A stretch of DNA of 7,364 nucleotides, taken from the NCBI GenBank assembly GCA_020048795.1, contig JAIFMA010000250.1, positions 1-7,364 on the forward strand, written 5' to 3'. This DNA comes from Rhodoferax sp. (GTDB lineage Bacteria > Pseudomonadota > Gammaproteobacteria > Burkholderiales > Burkholderiaceae_C). Position numbers and translations under genes: made by a program. Under the pieces are notes generated by a model. It ran no database searches. It saw only the letters and a list, made by a program, of their open reading frames with translations, and had not been told where the DNA came from. The first letter of the stretch is position 1. The number at the start of each line of letters is the position of its first letter. Below are positions 1-7,018 of this stretch, piece by piece.

Positions 1-1763
1 AGCGCACGGTAGTCAAAAATGGTCGAGCCACCAAAGTTGCCAACAATCACCTCGCCGCTATGCACACCAATGCGGGTGTGGCCAAAAGCCATGCCTTTGG
101 CCTTCAGGTTCTCCGAGTAACGGTGGGCAAAACGTTGCATGGCGATGGCACAGTTGAGCGCACGCTGGCGATGATCGGGCTGCTGCACCGGTGCTGAAAA
201 CATGATCGCCACCGCATCACCGACGATCCGGTCAAGCGTCCCGTTGTGGGCAAACGCAATGCCGATCATCTGGTCGAGGTAGGCATTGAGCAGGGCCACC
301 GCCTCAGCCGGATCAATGCTTTCCATCAGGGTGGTGAAACCTGCCAGATCGGTGAAGACAAAACTGCAATCCTGACGTCGCCCACCCAACTCAAGTTCGT
401 CCGGGTGCTCGACGATGTGCGTCACCAGATTGGGCGACACATAACGCGAAAAGGCTGCCCGCACGAAGCGCTGGCGCCGCTCGCTCGACAAATGGTGAAT
501 CACGCTGGAAAGCAGGAATGCGACAAAAATACCCAGGGATGGTGTCACCGGATCCAGCAGCAGTTGATACTTGGCAAATGCCAGCCAGCCAGCCGCGATG
601 ATCACACCGATCGCCAGCAGGGTGGCAATGGCCGATACCAGCGCACCGGTTGCCAGTGCCAGCACGCCCAGTGCCAGGCCGCCGATCACAATCGTCAGGG
701 TTTCAATCGATTGCGCCCAGGCCGGGCGGTACAGGTAACTGTCAGACAGCACCTGCTCGAGCATCTGGGCATGGGCCTCGACCCCGGGGATAATACCGCC
801 CAGCGGGCTGAATCGCAGGTCCATCAAACCCTGGGCCGAGGTGCCGACCAGCACCAGACTGCCCTTCAGCGCATCGGCCGAAGCCGCACCGGTAAGAATT
901 TTCCAGGCTGGAATCGTGCGCTGCGCAACCGGACCGGTGTAATGCACCCAAACCTCGCCCGCAGCAGTGGTCGGCACGGCAAATTGTCCGATTTTTACCT
1001 CAGTCAACCCGACACCATGCACCGGCGAGGTGCGCACCATGTAGTTTTGAGCGCCCTGCCCGACCCGCAGCATTTCCGACACCAGCGATGGCACCAGCGT
1101 ATCGCCCAGGCGCAGTAGCATCGGCACTTTGCGCACCACACCGTCGTTGTCTGGCACAAAGGTCAGGGCACCATTGCCTGCCGCAGCGGTGCTCAGCAGC
1201 GGCAAGGATGGCACCGCCCGGAAAAACGGATGAACGAAAGGCAGCGCCGGCTCACCGACGCTGACAAATCGGTACTTTTGCGTTGGCAAGGCAGCACCCG
1301 AGCCTTCGCGCTCAACCGCGAAACCCAGCACCACCCCACCAGGTTTCAGGATATTGGCAAACCAGTCGTCGTGATCAGGCAGGCGTGCAACATCGCGACG
1401 GGTGGCCGGCGGCAAGTTCCAGATGTCAAGCATGGCTTTGGGCGAAGTACGGTCGGGCTCGGCAAACAGCACGTCGAAGCCGATCGCAGCCACTTCAGAT
1501 TGGCGCAGACGCTCGACCAGTTCGGCAATGCGGGTGCGTGGCCAGGGCCACTGCCCGACTTTGGCCAGACTTTCCTCGTCAATATCAATGATGCGCACTG
1601 GCACCGGTTGATAGACGCGGGGATAAACCCGCTGGTACTGGTCAAACACCGCCTGGCGCAAGGTCTGCATCAGCGGTGGATCAATCAACAGCAGTGCCGC
1701 ACCAAAAATCACTGCCAGCAGGGGTACCGACAGGTTCAAAGCCCAACTCATCCAGCGCTTCAA
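1..1763 (-). CDS. CHASE2-domain class III adenylate/guanylate cyclase, C-terminus cut by window edge
   Basis: This membrane-bound cyclase should make cAMP or cGMP from the NTP in response to a periplasmic signal. Reading the reverse strand gives 587 residues. There is an N-terminal hydrophobic segment (about 8-27), then a CHASE2 sensor (about 30-345) with typical pieces such as DIDEESLAKVGQWPWPR. Three closely spaced membrane segments follow (about 354-375, 378-396, 407-425). A short linker (FSRYVSP) leads into the cyclase domain from about residue 460. Both metal-binding aspartates are visible: D472 in FTDLAGFT and D516 in IVGDAV. The late motif RIGVHSGEVIVGNFGG is present. The downstream catalytic Asn/Arg region lies off the window. 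The position that usually holds the purine-specifying Lys is Arg512 (DRIVGD). The start chosen is TTG at 1763, because AAGGAG lies 8 nt upstream. An in-frame ATG at 1751 is the alternative. The gene is divergent from the glutaminase fusion gene. The family call is firm; cAMP versus cGMP is not settled. Confidence 0.93.
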   Translation of the reverse strand, partial: MKRWMSWALNLSVPLLAVIFGAALLLIDPPLMQTLRQAVFDQYQRVYPRVYQPVPVRIIDIDEESLAKVGQWPWPRTRIAELVERLRQSEVAAIGFDVLFAEPDRTSPKAMLDIWNLPPATRRDVARLPDHDDWFANILKPGGVVLGFAVEREGSGAALPTQKYRFVSVGEPALPFVHPFFRAVPSLPLLSTAAAGNGALTFVPDNDGVVRKVPMLLRLGDTLVPSLVSEMLRVGQGAQNYMVRTSPVHGVGLTEVKIGQFAVPTTAAGEVWVHYTGPVAQRTIPAWKILTGAASADALKGSLVLVGTSAQGLMDLRFSPLGGIIPGVEAHAQMLEQVLSDSYLYRPAWAQSIETLTIVIGGLALGVLALATGALVSAIATLLAIGVIIAAGWLAFAKYQLLLDPVTPSLGIFVAFLLSSVIHHLSSERRQRFVRAAFSRYVSPNLVTHIVEHPDELELGGRRQDCSFVFTDLAGFTTLMESIDPAEAVALLNAYLDQMIGIAFAHNGTLDRIVGDAVAIMFSAPVQQPDHRQRALNCAIAMQRFAHRYSENLKAKGMAFGHTRIGVHSGEVIVGNFGGSTIFDYRA

Positions 1764-1921
1764 TTTGCTTGCTCCTTTTCCATGATTTTGACAGGGCAGC
1801 GTATTGGTGCCGCTCGGGTCTCACAACGCCTAATGTACCCACCTGATCCTGAGGCCACAATCACCTTGCAAACTGCCTGGGCATGGCTTTTGCATTGTCT
1901 GGTACACCTCAGAAAAGACCC
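1764..1921. other. Divergent intergenic region between cyclase and glutaminase fusion
   Basis: These 158 bp separate two genes that point away from each other, so promoters for both should lie here. A perfect TTGACA occurs at 1788-1793 on the plus strand, but no acceptable -10 box follows at 16-18 nt. No convincing sigma-70 pair was found on either strand. No strong inverted repeat or riboswitch-like structure was recognised. If the glutaminase starts at the upstream ATG at 1883, the region shortens to 119 bp. Confidence 0.5.
1769..1777 (-). promoter_or_regulatory. Ribosome binding site supporting the TTG start of the cyclase
   Basis: On the minus strand an AAGGAG (within about 1772-1777) sits 8 nt before the TTG at 1763. 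The ATG at 1751 lies 20 nt from this site, which is too far for efficient use. The upstream frame reaches a stop without offering an ATG or GTG. This decides in favour of the TTG start. Confidence 0.6.
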
Positions 1922-3745
1922 ATGCAATCACCGATTCAAACCTATCTCGAAGATCTCCATAACAGCCTGGTCAGTCTCACCGACGGTGAACTGGCCAGCT
2001 ACATACCGGAGCTGACCAAGGTCAATCCGGACTGGTTTGGCATCAGCCTGGTGACGATGGATGGCCTGGCCTACAACGTCGGTGATGCCGATCAACTTTT
2101 CACCATTCAGTCGGTTTCCAAACCTTTTGTCTATGCCACGGCACTGGCTGACCGGGGGGTGGAACTCGTCTCCAGCAAGATTGGCGTGGAGCCCAGCGGC
2201 GATGCGTTCAACTCGATCAGCCTTGATCCCCAAAGTGGTGCACCGCTCAATCCAATGATCAATGCTGGTGCCATCGCCACCACCAGCCTGCTGGCAGGCA
2301 CCGATCCACAGGCGCAGTGGCAACGCCTGTCGTCGTCCATGTCAACATTTGTGGGGCGCGACCTGGAGATTGACGATTCGGTCTATCACTCTGAAAGTGC
2401 CACCGGTTTTCGAAATCGCGCCATCGCCTGGATGCTGAAAAATTTCGGCATCATCGATGGCGACCCGATGGCCGCACTGGAAAACTATTTTCGGCAATGC
2501 TCCTTTGAGGTCAGTTGCCAGGACCTGGCCTTCATGGCCGCGACCCTGGCCAATGGGGGCGTGCATCCAGTGACCGGGCGTCGTGCCTTGCCGGCCGAAC
2601 ATGTCGAGCGGGTGCTGAGTGTGATGGCCACCTGCGGCATGTACAACTACGCCGGCAGTTGGCTGTTTGAAGTCGGCATGCCGGCCAAGAGCGGCGTTGG
2701 TGGCGGCATCATTGCAGTCTTGCCGGGACGCTTTGGCATTGGCATTTTTTCACCCAAACTTGATGCAAAAGGCAACAGCGCCCGTGGCATCGAAGTCTGC
2801 AAACGCCTGTCCAAAGACTTCAGTCTGCATGTGTTTGGCCGCTCCGGCCACCCCAGCATGGCACTGGGTCGGGTCTATAGCGGGGCCGATGCACCCTCGC
2901 GCCGACAACCCTCGTCAGAAATGCGCAGTTACCTGACTGAACACGCCCGCCGCATCAAGTACCTGTGCCTGCACGGCTATCTGGCGGTGGATGGTGTCGA
3001 GTACATCATCCGCAGGATGCTCCAGATGGCATCAGATACACACAGCTATATTCTTGATCTGCACCAGGTCGACGGCATCTCGGACTGCGCCGCACGCCTG
3101 CTTAACGAGGCCCGTCGCGGATTTGGCCATGACGGCATCGCCGTGGTGTTCACCCGCATCCACGCGCGTAAATCCATCACCCAGGCGCTGCGACGGGTCG
3201 CTGCCCGGGGCGACCGGGGTTACCTGAGCTTTGAAGACAACGATCTGGCGGTGGAATGGTGCGAAAACCGTTTGTTTGGCGAAGCCGCCATTCCCCCCAT
3301 CACATTCGCGTCTTTGGCCAATTTCCTGCTGTTCAAAGGCATGCCGCTGGACCTCACGGAACAAGTGGAGGCGGCCACGACCCGGCAGGCTTTCAGCACC
3401 GGCCAGGAGATCGTGACGGCCGGACAGGCTGGTGACGGCCGGATGTATTTCATCGAGTCCGGTCAGGTCAGCGTGCTGGTGCCACTGGCCGATGGTGCCC
3501 ATCACCGCATTACCTCTCTGAGCGCCGGGATGAATTTCGGCGAAATGGTGTTGCTCGGCCAGACCAACCGGACCGCCACCGTATGTGCCGACACCGAAGT
3601 GCAGTGCCGCATTCTCGGGTCGCATCAGCTCGAAGAGATTACGGCTACGTCCCCCATGATCAAAATCATCCTGCTGGAAAATCTGGCCAGGGACATGGCC
3701 AATTCGCTGCGGCGCGCCACGCAGTGGATTTCGGCGCTGGCGTAA
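1922..3745 (+). CDS. glsA: Glutaminase (GlsA-type) fused to STAS and cyclic-nucleotide-binding domains
   Basis: The protein should hydrolyse L-glutamine to L-glutamate and ammonia in the cytosol; no signal peptide or membrane segment is seen. With the start at 1922 it has 607 residues, about twice the roughly 310 of a plain bacterial GlsA. Residues 1-305 are a full beta-lactamase-like glutaminase. The SxxK pair is S64/K67 (QSVSK). Other ligands align with the human enzyme's active site: Y27, N114 (NPMINAGAI), E158, N165 (FRNRA), Y189, Y241 and V259 (AKSGVGGGI). After a linker (306-340) comes a STAS-like domain (about 343-450). Next is a cyclic-nucleotide-binding domain (about 468-600) with a phosphate-binding cassette containing E541 (NFGEMVLLG) and R550 (NRTATV). 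An in-frame ATG at 1883 would add 13 residues. I prefer 1922 because it fits the family N-terminus, although neither start has a strong ribosome site. The gene is divergent from a nucleotide cyclase, which suggests ligand control by cAMP or cGMP (inference). Confidence 0.93.
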   Translation: MQSPIQTYLEDLHNSLVSLTDGELASYIPELTKVNPDWFGISLVTMDGLAYNVGDADQLFTIQSVSKPFVYATALADRGVELVSSKIGVEPSGDAFNSISLDPQSGAPLNPMINAGAIATTSLLAGTDPQAQWQRLSSSMSTFVGRDLEIDDSVYHSESATGFRNRAIAWMLKNFGIIDGDPMAALENYFRQCSFEVSCQDLAFMAATLANGGVHPVTGRRALPAEHVERVLSVMATCGMYNYAGSWLFEVGMPAKSGVGGGIIAVLPGRFGIGIFSPKLDAKGNSARGIEVCKRLSKDFSLHVFGRSGHPSMALGRVYSGADAPSRRQPSSEMRSYLTEHARRIKYLCLHGYLAVDGVEYIIRRMLQMASDTHSYILDLHQVDGISDCAARLLNEARRGFGHDGIAVVFTRIHARKSITQALRRVAARGDRGYLSFEDNDLAVEWCENRLFGEAAIPPITFASLANFLLFKGMPLDLTEQVEAATTRQAFSTGQEIVTAGQAGDGRMYFIESGQVSVLVPLADGAHHRITSLSAGMNFGEMVLLGQTNRTATVCADTEVQCRILGSHQLEEITATSPMIKIILLENLARDMANSLRRATQWISALA

Positions 3746-3992
3746 GCGCGCTTGTTCCATTTTGAAATCATTTGTGTCTGGGCACGAAGCCGCAGGCACT
3801 GTTGAGCGCATCGACCAGCGGCTGCGGCCGCACACAACAAATAGTTGAAAGGCTTATCCGTTTATCCGTCAACTGCGATCTCCATGTTGTGTTGACGTTG
3901 TTGGAAACGCAAAATGCGGCATTTCAGCAAGCCAGCGCAGTAAGAAGACAGAAAGCCACGAGGGGTTCAAGCACTTGGCACTCACGGTGGAT
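3746..3992. other. Convergent intergenic region, no gene recognised
   Basis: This 247-bp gap lies between the ends of the glutaminase fusion (plus) and glgX (minus). Short open frames here have no recognisable protein signature. It contains an imperfect hairpin at 3789-3828 and a short direct repeat (TTATCCGT twice, near 3855-3870). There is also a small 6-1-6 palindrome at 3912-3924 (AAATGC, G, GCATTT). No classical terminator with a run of T was found for either gene. Confidence 0.55.
3789..3828. repeat. Imperfect inverted repeat / candidate hairpin between convergent genes
   Basis: Arms GCCGCAG (3789-3795) and CTGCGGC (3822-3828) are perfect 7-bp complements. Inside them CTGTTGA (3799-3805) can pair with the stretch at 3811-3818 with one bulged base and one G-T wobble, giving a bulged stem. 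A competing short stem, GCGGC/GCCGC, exists at 3818-3831. Neither strand has a T tract afterwards, so it is not a textbook Rho-independent terminator. It may act as a transcript 3' end structure for one or both genes. Confidence 0.35.
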
Positions 3993-6281
3993 CTACAGCG
4001 TACGCCGCTTCGCCTTTGCCTGCAGCACCACGATTGAGCGACCGTTCAACACATACTCCGAGCTATTGTGAACGCGGCCATCCGATTTCCACCCGTCCTC
4101 CAAGTAGGTATCAATCACCATTGACCAAACGAGACGGTCATCGAGTCGGGGCAGCACAAATGCAATCGTCTCGTGGTGCACATTGACCAGAATGAGAAAA
4201 CTCCCCTCGCCGCTGGCGCTCCCTTGATTTTCATGTCTGAGCCACACGCGACTCCGCAGCGAACCCCTCCCAACTGGGTGGCTTGCGGCCACCGCATCAG
4301 GCTTGAACATGCCGCGCATCAAGGACCAAAGTCGGCTCCAAAAGCTGGGTGTTGGATCAGGGGGATTCGCATCTGGCTCGCCGTTGCGCAAGTCTGGGGA
4401 AAAAAAGATACCAAGGCAGGGTGTATTTGACTGATGCCAGTCTTCATCCTTCATCTCCTGCCCGTCCGCGCGCAGCCAGGCTATGTCTTTCGCTCCTGAA
4501 GCACCCACGGCGCGCCCATGAAAAAATGCGGTTCGACGCAAGATAGGAAGCGCGCGACGCAGACGAATCAACCGCCGAACGAAAGCCTGCAGCTGGCGGT
4601 CTTCGGCTTTTAAGCTCCAGTTAACCCACGAGACCGCGTTGTCCTGACAGTAGGCGTTGTTGTTGCCGCCTTGCGAGCGACCCATCTCGTCACCGGCAAG
4701 CAGCATGGGCACACCTTGGGAGAGAAATAGCATGGTCAGGAGGTTGCGCTTTTGGCATCGTCGCAAGGCGCTGATGGTTTCATCCTCGGTTTGCCCCTCG
4801 ACACCACAGTTCCAGCTCTGGTTATTGTCGGTGCCGTCCCGGTTGTTCTCCAAATTGGCTTCGTTGCGTTTATGGTTGTAGCTGACCAGGTCGTGTAGGG
4901 TGAAGCCGTCGTGAGCGGTTAGAAAGTTGATGCTGGACTGTGGCGCACGCCCGCTTCGCTCGAACAGATCGCTGGAGCCGGTGAAACGAGTGGCGAACTC
5001 GCCAAGGGTCTGGGCATCGCCCTTGCCGAAAGAGCGCATCGTATCCCGGTAGCGATCATTCCATTCCCCCCAGCCCGCCGGGAAGCCCCCCAACTGGTAG
5101 CCACCAGGACCAAGATCCCACGGCTCGGCAATCATCTTGACCTGGGACAGTACCGGGTCTCGCGCGATCTCCTGAAGAAACGCGCCACGCATTTCGAAGC
5201 CGGTCATGTCACGTGTCAATGCGACACCGAGGTCAAACCGAAAACCGTCGACATGCATATCCTCAACCCAGTAGCGCAGGCTGTCTCGTATGAGTTCGAG
5301 AACGTGCGAATTGGAGGTGTCAAGCGTATTGCCGCAACCGGTGTAATCCATGTAATAACGCGCGTTACCGGTGACCAGCCGGTAATAGCTTGCATTGTCG
5401 ATACCGCGCAGGCTCAGGGTCGGGCCCATTTGATTGCCTTCTGCGGTGTGGTTATAGACCACATCGAGAATGACCTCAATGCCAGCGGCATGTAGCGCCT
5501 TGACCATGGTCTTGAATTCCGAGATGCTTCCCGTTGCGCAATAGCTTGGCTCGGGTGTCAGGAAAGCAAGCGAGTTATAGCCCCAGAAATTGCGCAGACC
5601 TCTTTCCACCAGATGGCGATCCTGGGCAAATGCGTGTACCGGCAAGAGTTCCACCGCTGTCACACCGAGCCGCTTGAGGTGCTCGATGACGGGCGCGCTG
5701 GCCAGACCGGCATAAGTGCCGCGAAATTCGGGTGGCACACCGGGATGCGCGATGGTAAAGCCCTTCACATGCAGCTCGTAGATGACCGTATCCTTCCAGG
5801 GTGTGCCAGGCGGCCGGTCGTCCTCCCAGTTGTAGGCTGGATCGATCACTCGGCATTTCGGCATGACGCGCGCGCTGTCGCGGCGGTCGAGTGACAAGTC
5901 CGCTGTGTTCTGGCCAATGCGATAGCCAAAGTGGGCATCACTCCATTCAATCCCGCCGACAAGCGATTTGGCATAAGGATCAACCAGCAACTTGTGGGCA
6001 TTAAAGCGGTGTCCTTCCTGTGGCCGGTAGCGTCCATGGACGCGATACCCGTACAGGAGATCTGCTCGCGCCTGTGGCAGATATCCATGCCAGATGTCGT
6101 TGGTCCGCGCCCTGAGCTCCAGGCGTTGCAACTCGTGCTTTCCACTCGAATCGAACAGGCAAAGTTCCACCCGATCGGCATGAGCCGAAAACAAGGCGAA
6201 GTTGACGCCCTCCGCGTCCAGGGTTGCCCCCAGGGGGCTTGGCCTGCCGGCGCTCACTTCTGAAAATGGAAGATGGTTCAT
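3993..6281 (-). CDS. glgX: Glycogen debranching enzyme GlgX (GH13 isoamylase type)
   Basis: The enzyme hydrolyses alpha-1,6 branch points in glycogen, acting mainly on the short limit branches left by glycogen phosphorylase, in the cytosol. The 762-residue product has an N-terminal CBM48-like domain (about 12-110, including PLGAT and VNFALFSAHA). A GH13 catalytic barrel follows (about 160-580). The four GH13 regions are visible: DVVYNH (273-278), GFRFD with nucleophile D350, AEPWD with acid/base E386, and TAHDGF with transition-state stabiliser D458. The C-terminal beta domain runs from about 590 to the end. E. coli GlgX has 657 residues; part of the excess is an unusual stretch at about 630-692 (see findings). 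The ATG at 6281 fits the family N-terminus, but the preceding bases (CTGACTCCTC) do not form a Shine-Dalgarno site. No other glg gene is in the window, and the gene appears to stand alone. Its promoter would have to lie in the degenerate region upstream. Confidence 0.96.
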   Translation of the reverse strand: MNHLPFSEVSAGRPSPLGATLDAEGVNFALFSAHADRVELCLFDSSGKHELQRLELRARTNDIWHGYLPQARADLLYGYRVHGRYRPQEGHRFNAHKLLVDPYAKSLVGGIEWSDAHFGYRIGQNTADLSLDRRDSARVMPKCRVIDPAYNWEDDRPPGTPWKDTVIYELHVKGFTIAHPGVPPEFRGTYAGLASAPVIEHLKRLGVTAVELLPVHAFAQDRHLVERGLRNFWGYNSLAFLTPEPSYCATGSISEFKTMVKALHAAGIEVILDVVYNHTAEGNQMGPTLSLRGIDNASYYRLVTGNARYYMDYTGCGNTLDTSNSHVLELIRDSLRYWVEDMHVDGFRFDLGVALTRDMTGFEMRGAFLQEIARDPVLSQVKMIAEPWDLGPGGYQLGGFPAGWGEWNDRYRDTMRSFGKGDAQTLGEFATRFTGSSDLFERSGRAPQSSINFLTAHDGFTLHDLVSYNHKRNEANLENNRDGTDNNQSWNCGVEGQTEDETISALRRCQKRNLLTMLFLSQGVPMLLAGDEMGRSQGGNNNAYCQDNAVSWVNWSLKAEDRQLQAFVRRLIRLRRALPILRRTAFFHGRAVGASGAKDIAWLRADGQEMKDEDWHQSNTPCLGIFFSPDLRNGEPDANPPDPTPSFWSRLWSLMRGMFKPDAVAASHPVGRGSLRSRVWLRHENQGSASGEGSFLILVNVHHETIAFVLPRLDDRLVWSMVIDTYLEDGWKSDGRVHNSSEYVLNGRSIVVLQAKAKRRTL

Positions 6282-6300
6282 GAGGAGTCAGGGTCAGTGG

Positions 6301-6510
6301 TTGGCGGGCCTTAGCAATTACTATGTCCCTAAGCAACAGCGTGGTGGACTCCAACACCTCTACCGTGAGCCTGACCATCACCCCACGAACAACGCGCCGG
6401 TTGTGGCCGATGTATCCTGGCTGGATGGCACGCTGAATGAAGACAGCAGACTCACACTGGACCTGCTGGCCCGTGCAGATGACTCTCTCATGAGGCTACT
6501 CATTGCATAG
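6301..6510 (+). pseudogene. Frameshifted remnant of a cadherin-like/VCBS-type tandem-repeat protein
   Basis: On the plus strand one frame gives VVDSNTSTVSLTIT (about 6341-6382). Skipping to the next frame within CCCCAC (near 6380-6385) continues as PTNNAPVVADVS. Later in the same frame come TLNEDSRLTLDLLARADD, and the frame ends at a TAG at 6508-6510. Joined, this matches the junction between two repeats of large bacterial adhesin-like proteins, where a strand of the type DSNTATVT is followed by NDAPV and a DED or NEDS motif. One missing base explains the break. Upstream of about 6320 a second frame change may occur, since the expected preceding strand is only faintly visible. No start, no export signal and no further repeats are present. 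It is therefore a small dead fragment, probably left by deletion or rearrangement. It lies directly before the start of glgX, on the opposite strand. Confidence 0.55.
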
Positions 6511-6600
6511 CTTGTTGCGCGTATTTCACAAAGGCTAGAGCACGATTTTGCAAAACGAAGGAATTCTACAAGACAAATTCGACAGCAACCGGGACAGGAC

Positions 6601-6615
6601 GGGGGCTCATCCCCC
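6601..6615. repeat. Small perfect G5/C5 hairpin at the end of the PIN pseudogene
   Basis: GGGGG (6601-6605) and CCCCC (6611-6615) flank CTCAT. The stop codon of the second PIN-toxin frame (6607-6609) lies in the loop. No T run follows on the minus strand, so a terminator role is uncertain. The neighbouring stretch 6511-6600 shows no gene or other recognisable feature. Confidence 0.3.
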
Positions 6616-7018
6616 AACGCAGGTGCATCCTCCCTTGCCGCTTTCGCAAATGCGACAAGCTGGATAAAAACACCGGGTAACCCGCATCAGATCGTCCCGA
6701 GTGGCCAGTAGCTTCCACGAAAACTGGTCACCCGGGTCTGGTGTCATTTGGGTTGTGGCTCCGGCCTCCAGCACAATGCCGTGGCGTGCAATGTCAAGCA
6801 ACAGGGTGCCCAAGCTCGGGCTCGGTCAAGCCATGCAACGGGCACAGATGTGGCCGCAGCAACACCGAACGGTATTCGGTCAGCAGAACTTCCGACAAAA
6901 CAAAAGAAAAAGCGGCAGCCAACCTGCCGTCCAGAATTCGCGCCACCGGGGAATCTGCATGCGAAGTCAGAAGCCCGGCCACGAGGACATTGGTGTCGAT
7001 GATGAAATCGCGCTTCAC
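6607..7018 (-). pseudogene. PIN-domain (VapC-like) toxin, frameshifted
   Basis: Intact relatives are small PIN-fold ribonuclease toxins of about 130-150 residues that cleave RNA with a cluster of acidic residues. The gene starts with GTG at 7018, overlapping the stop of the upstream antitoxin as GTGA. The first frame gives MKRDFIIDTNVLVAGL with catalytic D8. It continues through LLTEY (E48) and LHGLTEPEL, then runs out of homology and stops at 6794. Shifting by one base at about 6814 restores the family pattern: GTLLLDIARHGIVLEAG, then PDPGDQFSWKLLATRDDL carrying the next acidic residue. The expected final VTGD motif is changed to VTR, possibly by a second one-base shift. The remaining tail to the stop at 6607 is cysteine-rich and unlike the family. 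The toxin is very probably inactive. A sequencing error at 6814 cannot be excluded, but the damaged partner gene makes decay more likely. Confidence 0.72.

Noticed and set aside
1788..1793. Perfect TTGACA -35 box for the glutaminase gene
   Set aside because: No plausible -10 hexamer at 16-18 nt; the only TA-rich hexamer (TAATGT, 1831-1836) is about 37 nt away.
1850..1865. Possible CRP/CAP operator TGAGG-N6-TCACC in the divergent region
   Set aside because: Two of ten core bases deviate from TGTGA-N6-TCACA and flanking symmetry is poor; a match this weak is expected by chance.
246..2015. Long plus-strand open frames over 246-1118 and 1230-2015
   Set aside because: They lie opposite the cyclase, which has clear domain motifs on the minus strand; their translations are Gln/Arg/His-rich with no family signature, typical of antisense shadows in GC-rich DNA.
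3032..3835. 267-codon minus-strand open frame under the glutaminase fusion
   Set aside because: It is antisense to the STAS and CNB coding sequence; the translation resembles no family and the plus frame is strongly supported.
3772..4071. 99-codon plus-strand open frame across the convergent gap into glgX
   Set aside because: No recognisable domain, no ribosome site, and its end overlaps the well-supported C-terminus of GlgX.
6202..6510. Plus-strand 102-codon open frame as an intact gene
   Set aside because: Its first third is antisense to the start of glgX, and its repeat-like part begins mid-domain; it is better explained as a frameshifted remnant.
6805..6820. Programmed ribosomal frameshift in the PIN gene
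   Set aside because: No slippery heptamer of the usual type and no clear downstream stem; the partner antitoxin is also broken, so decay is simpler.
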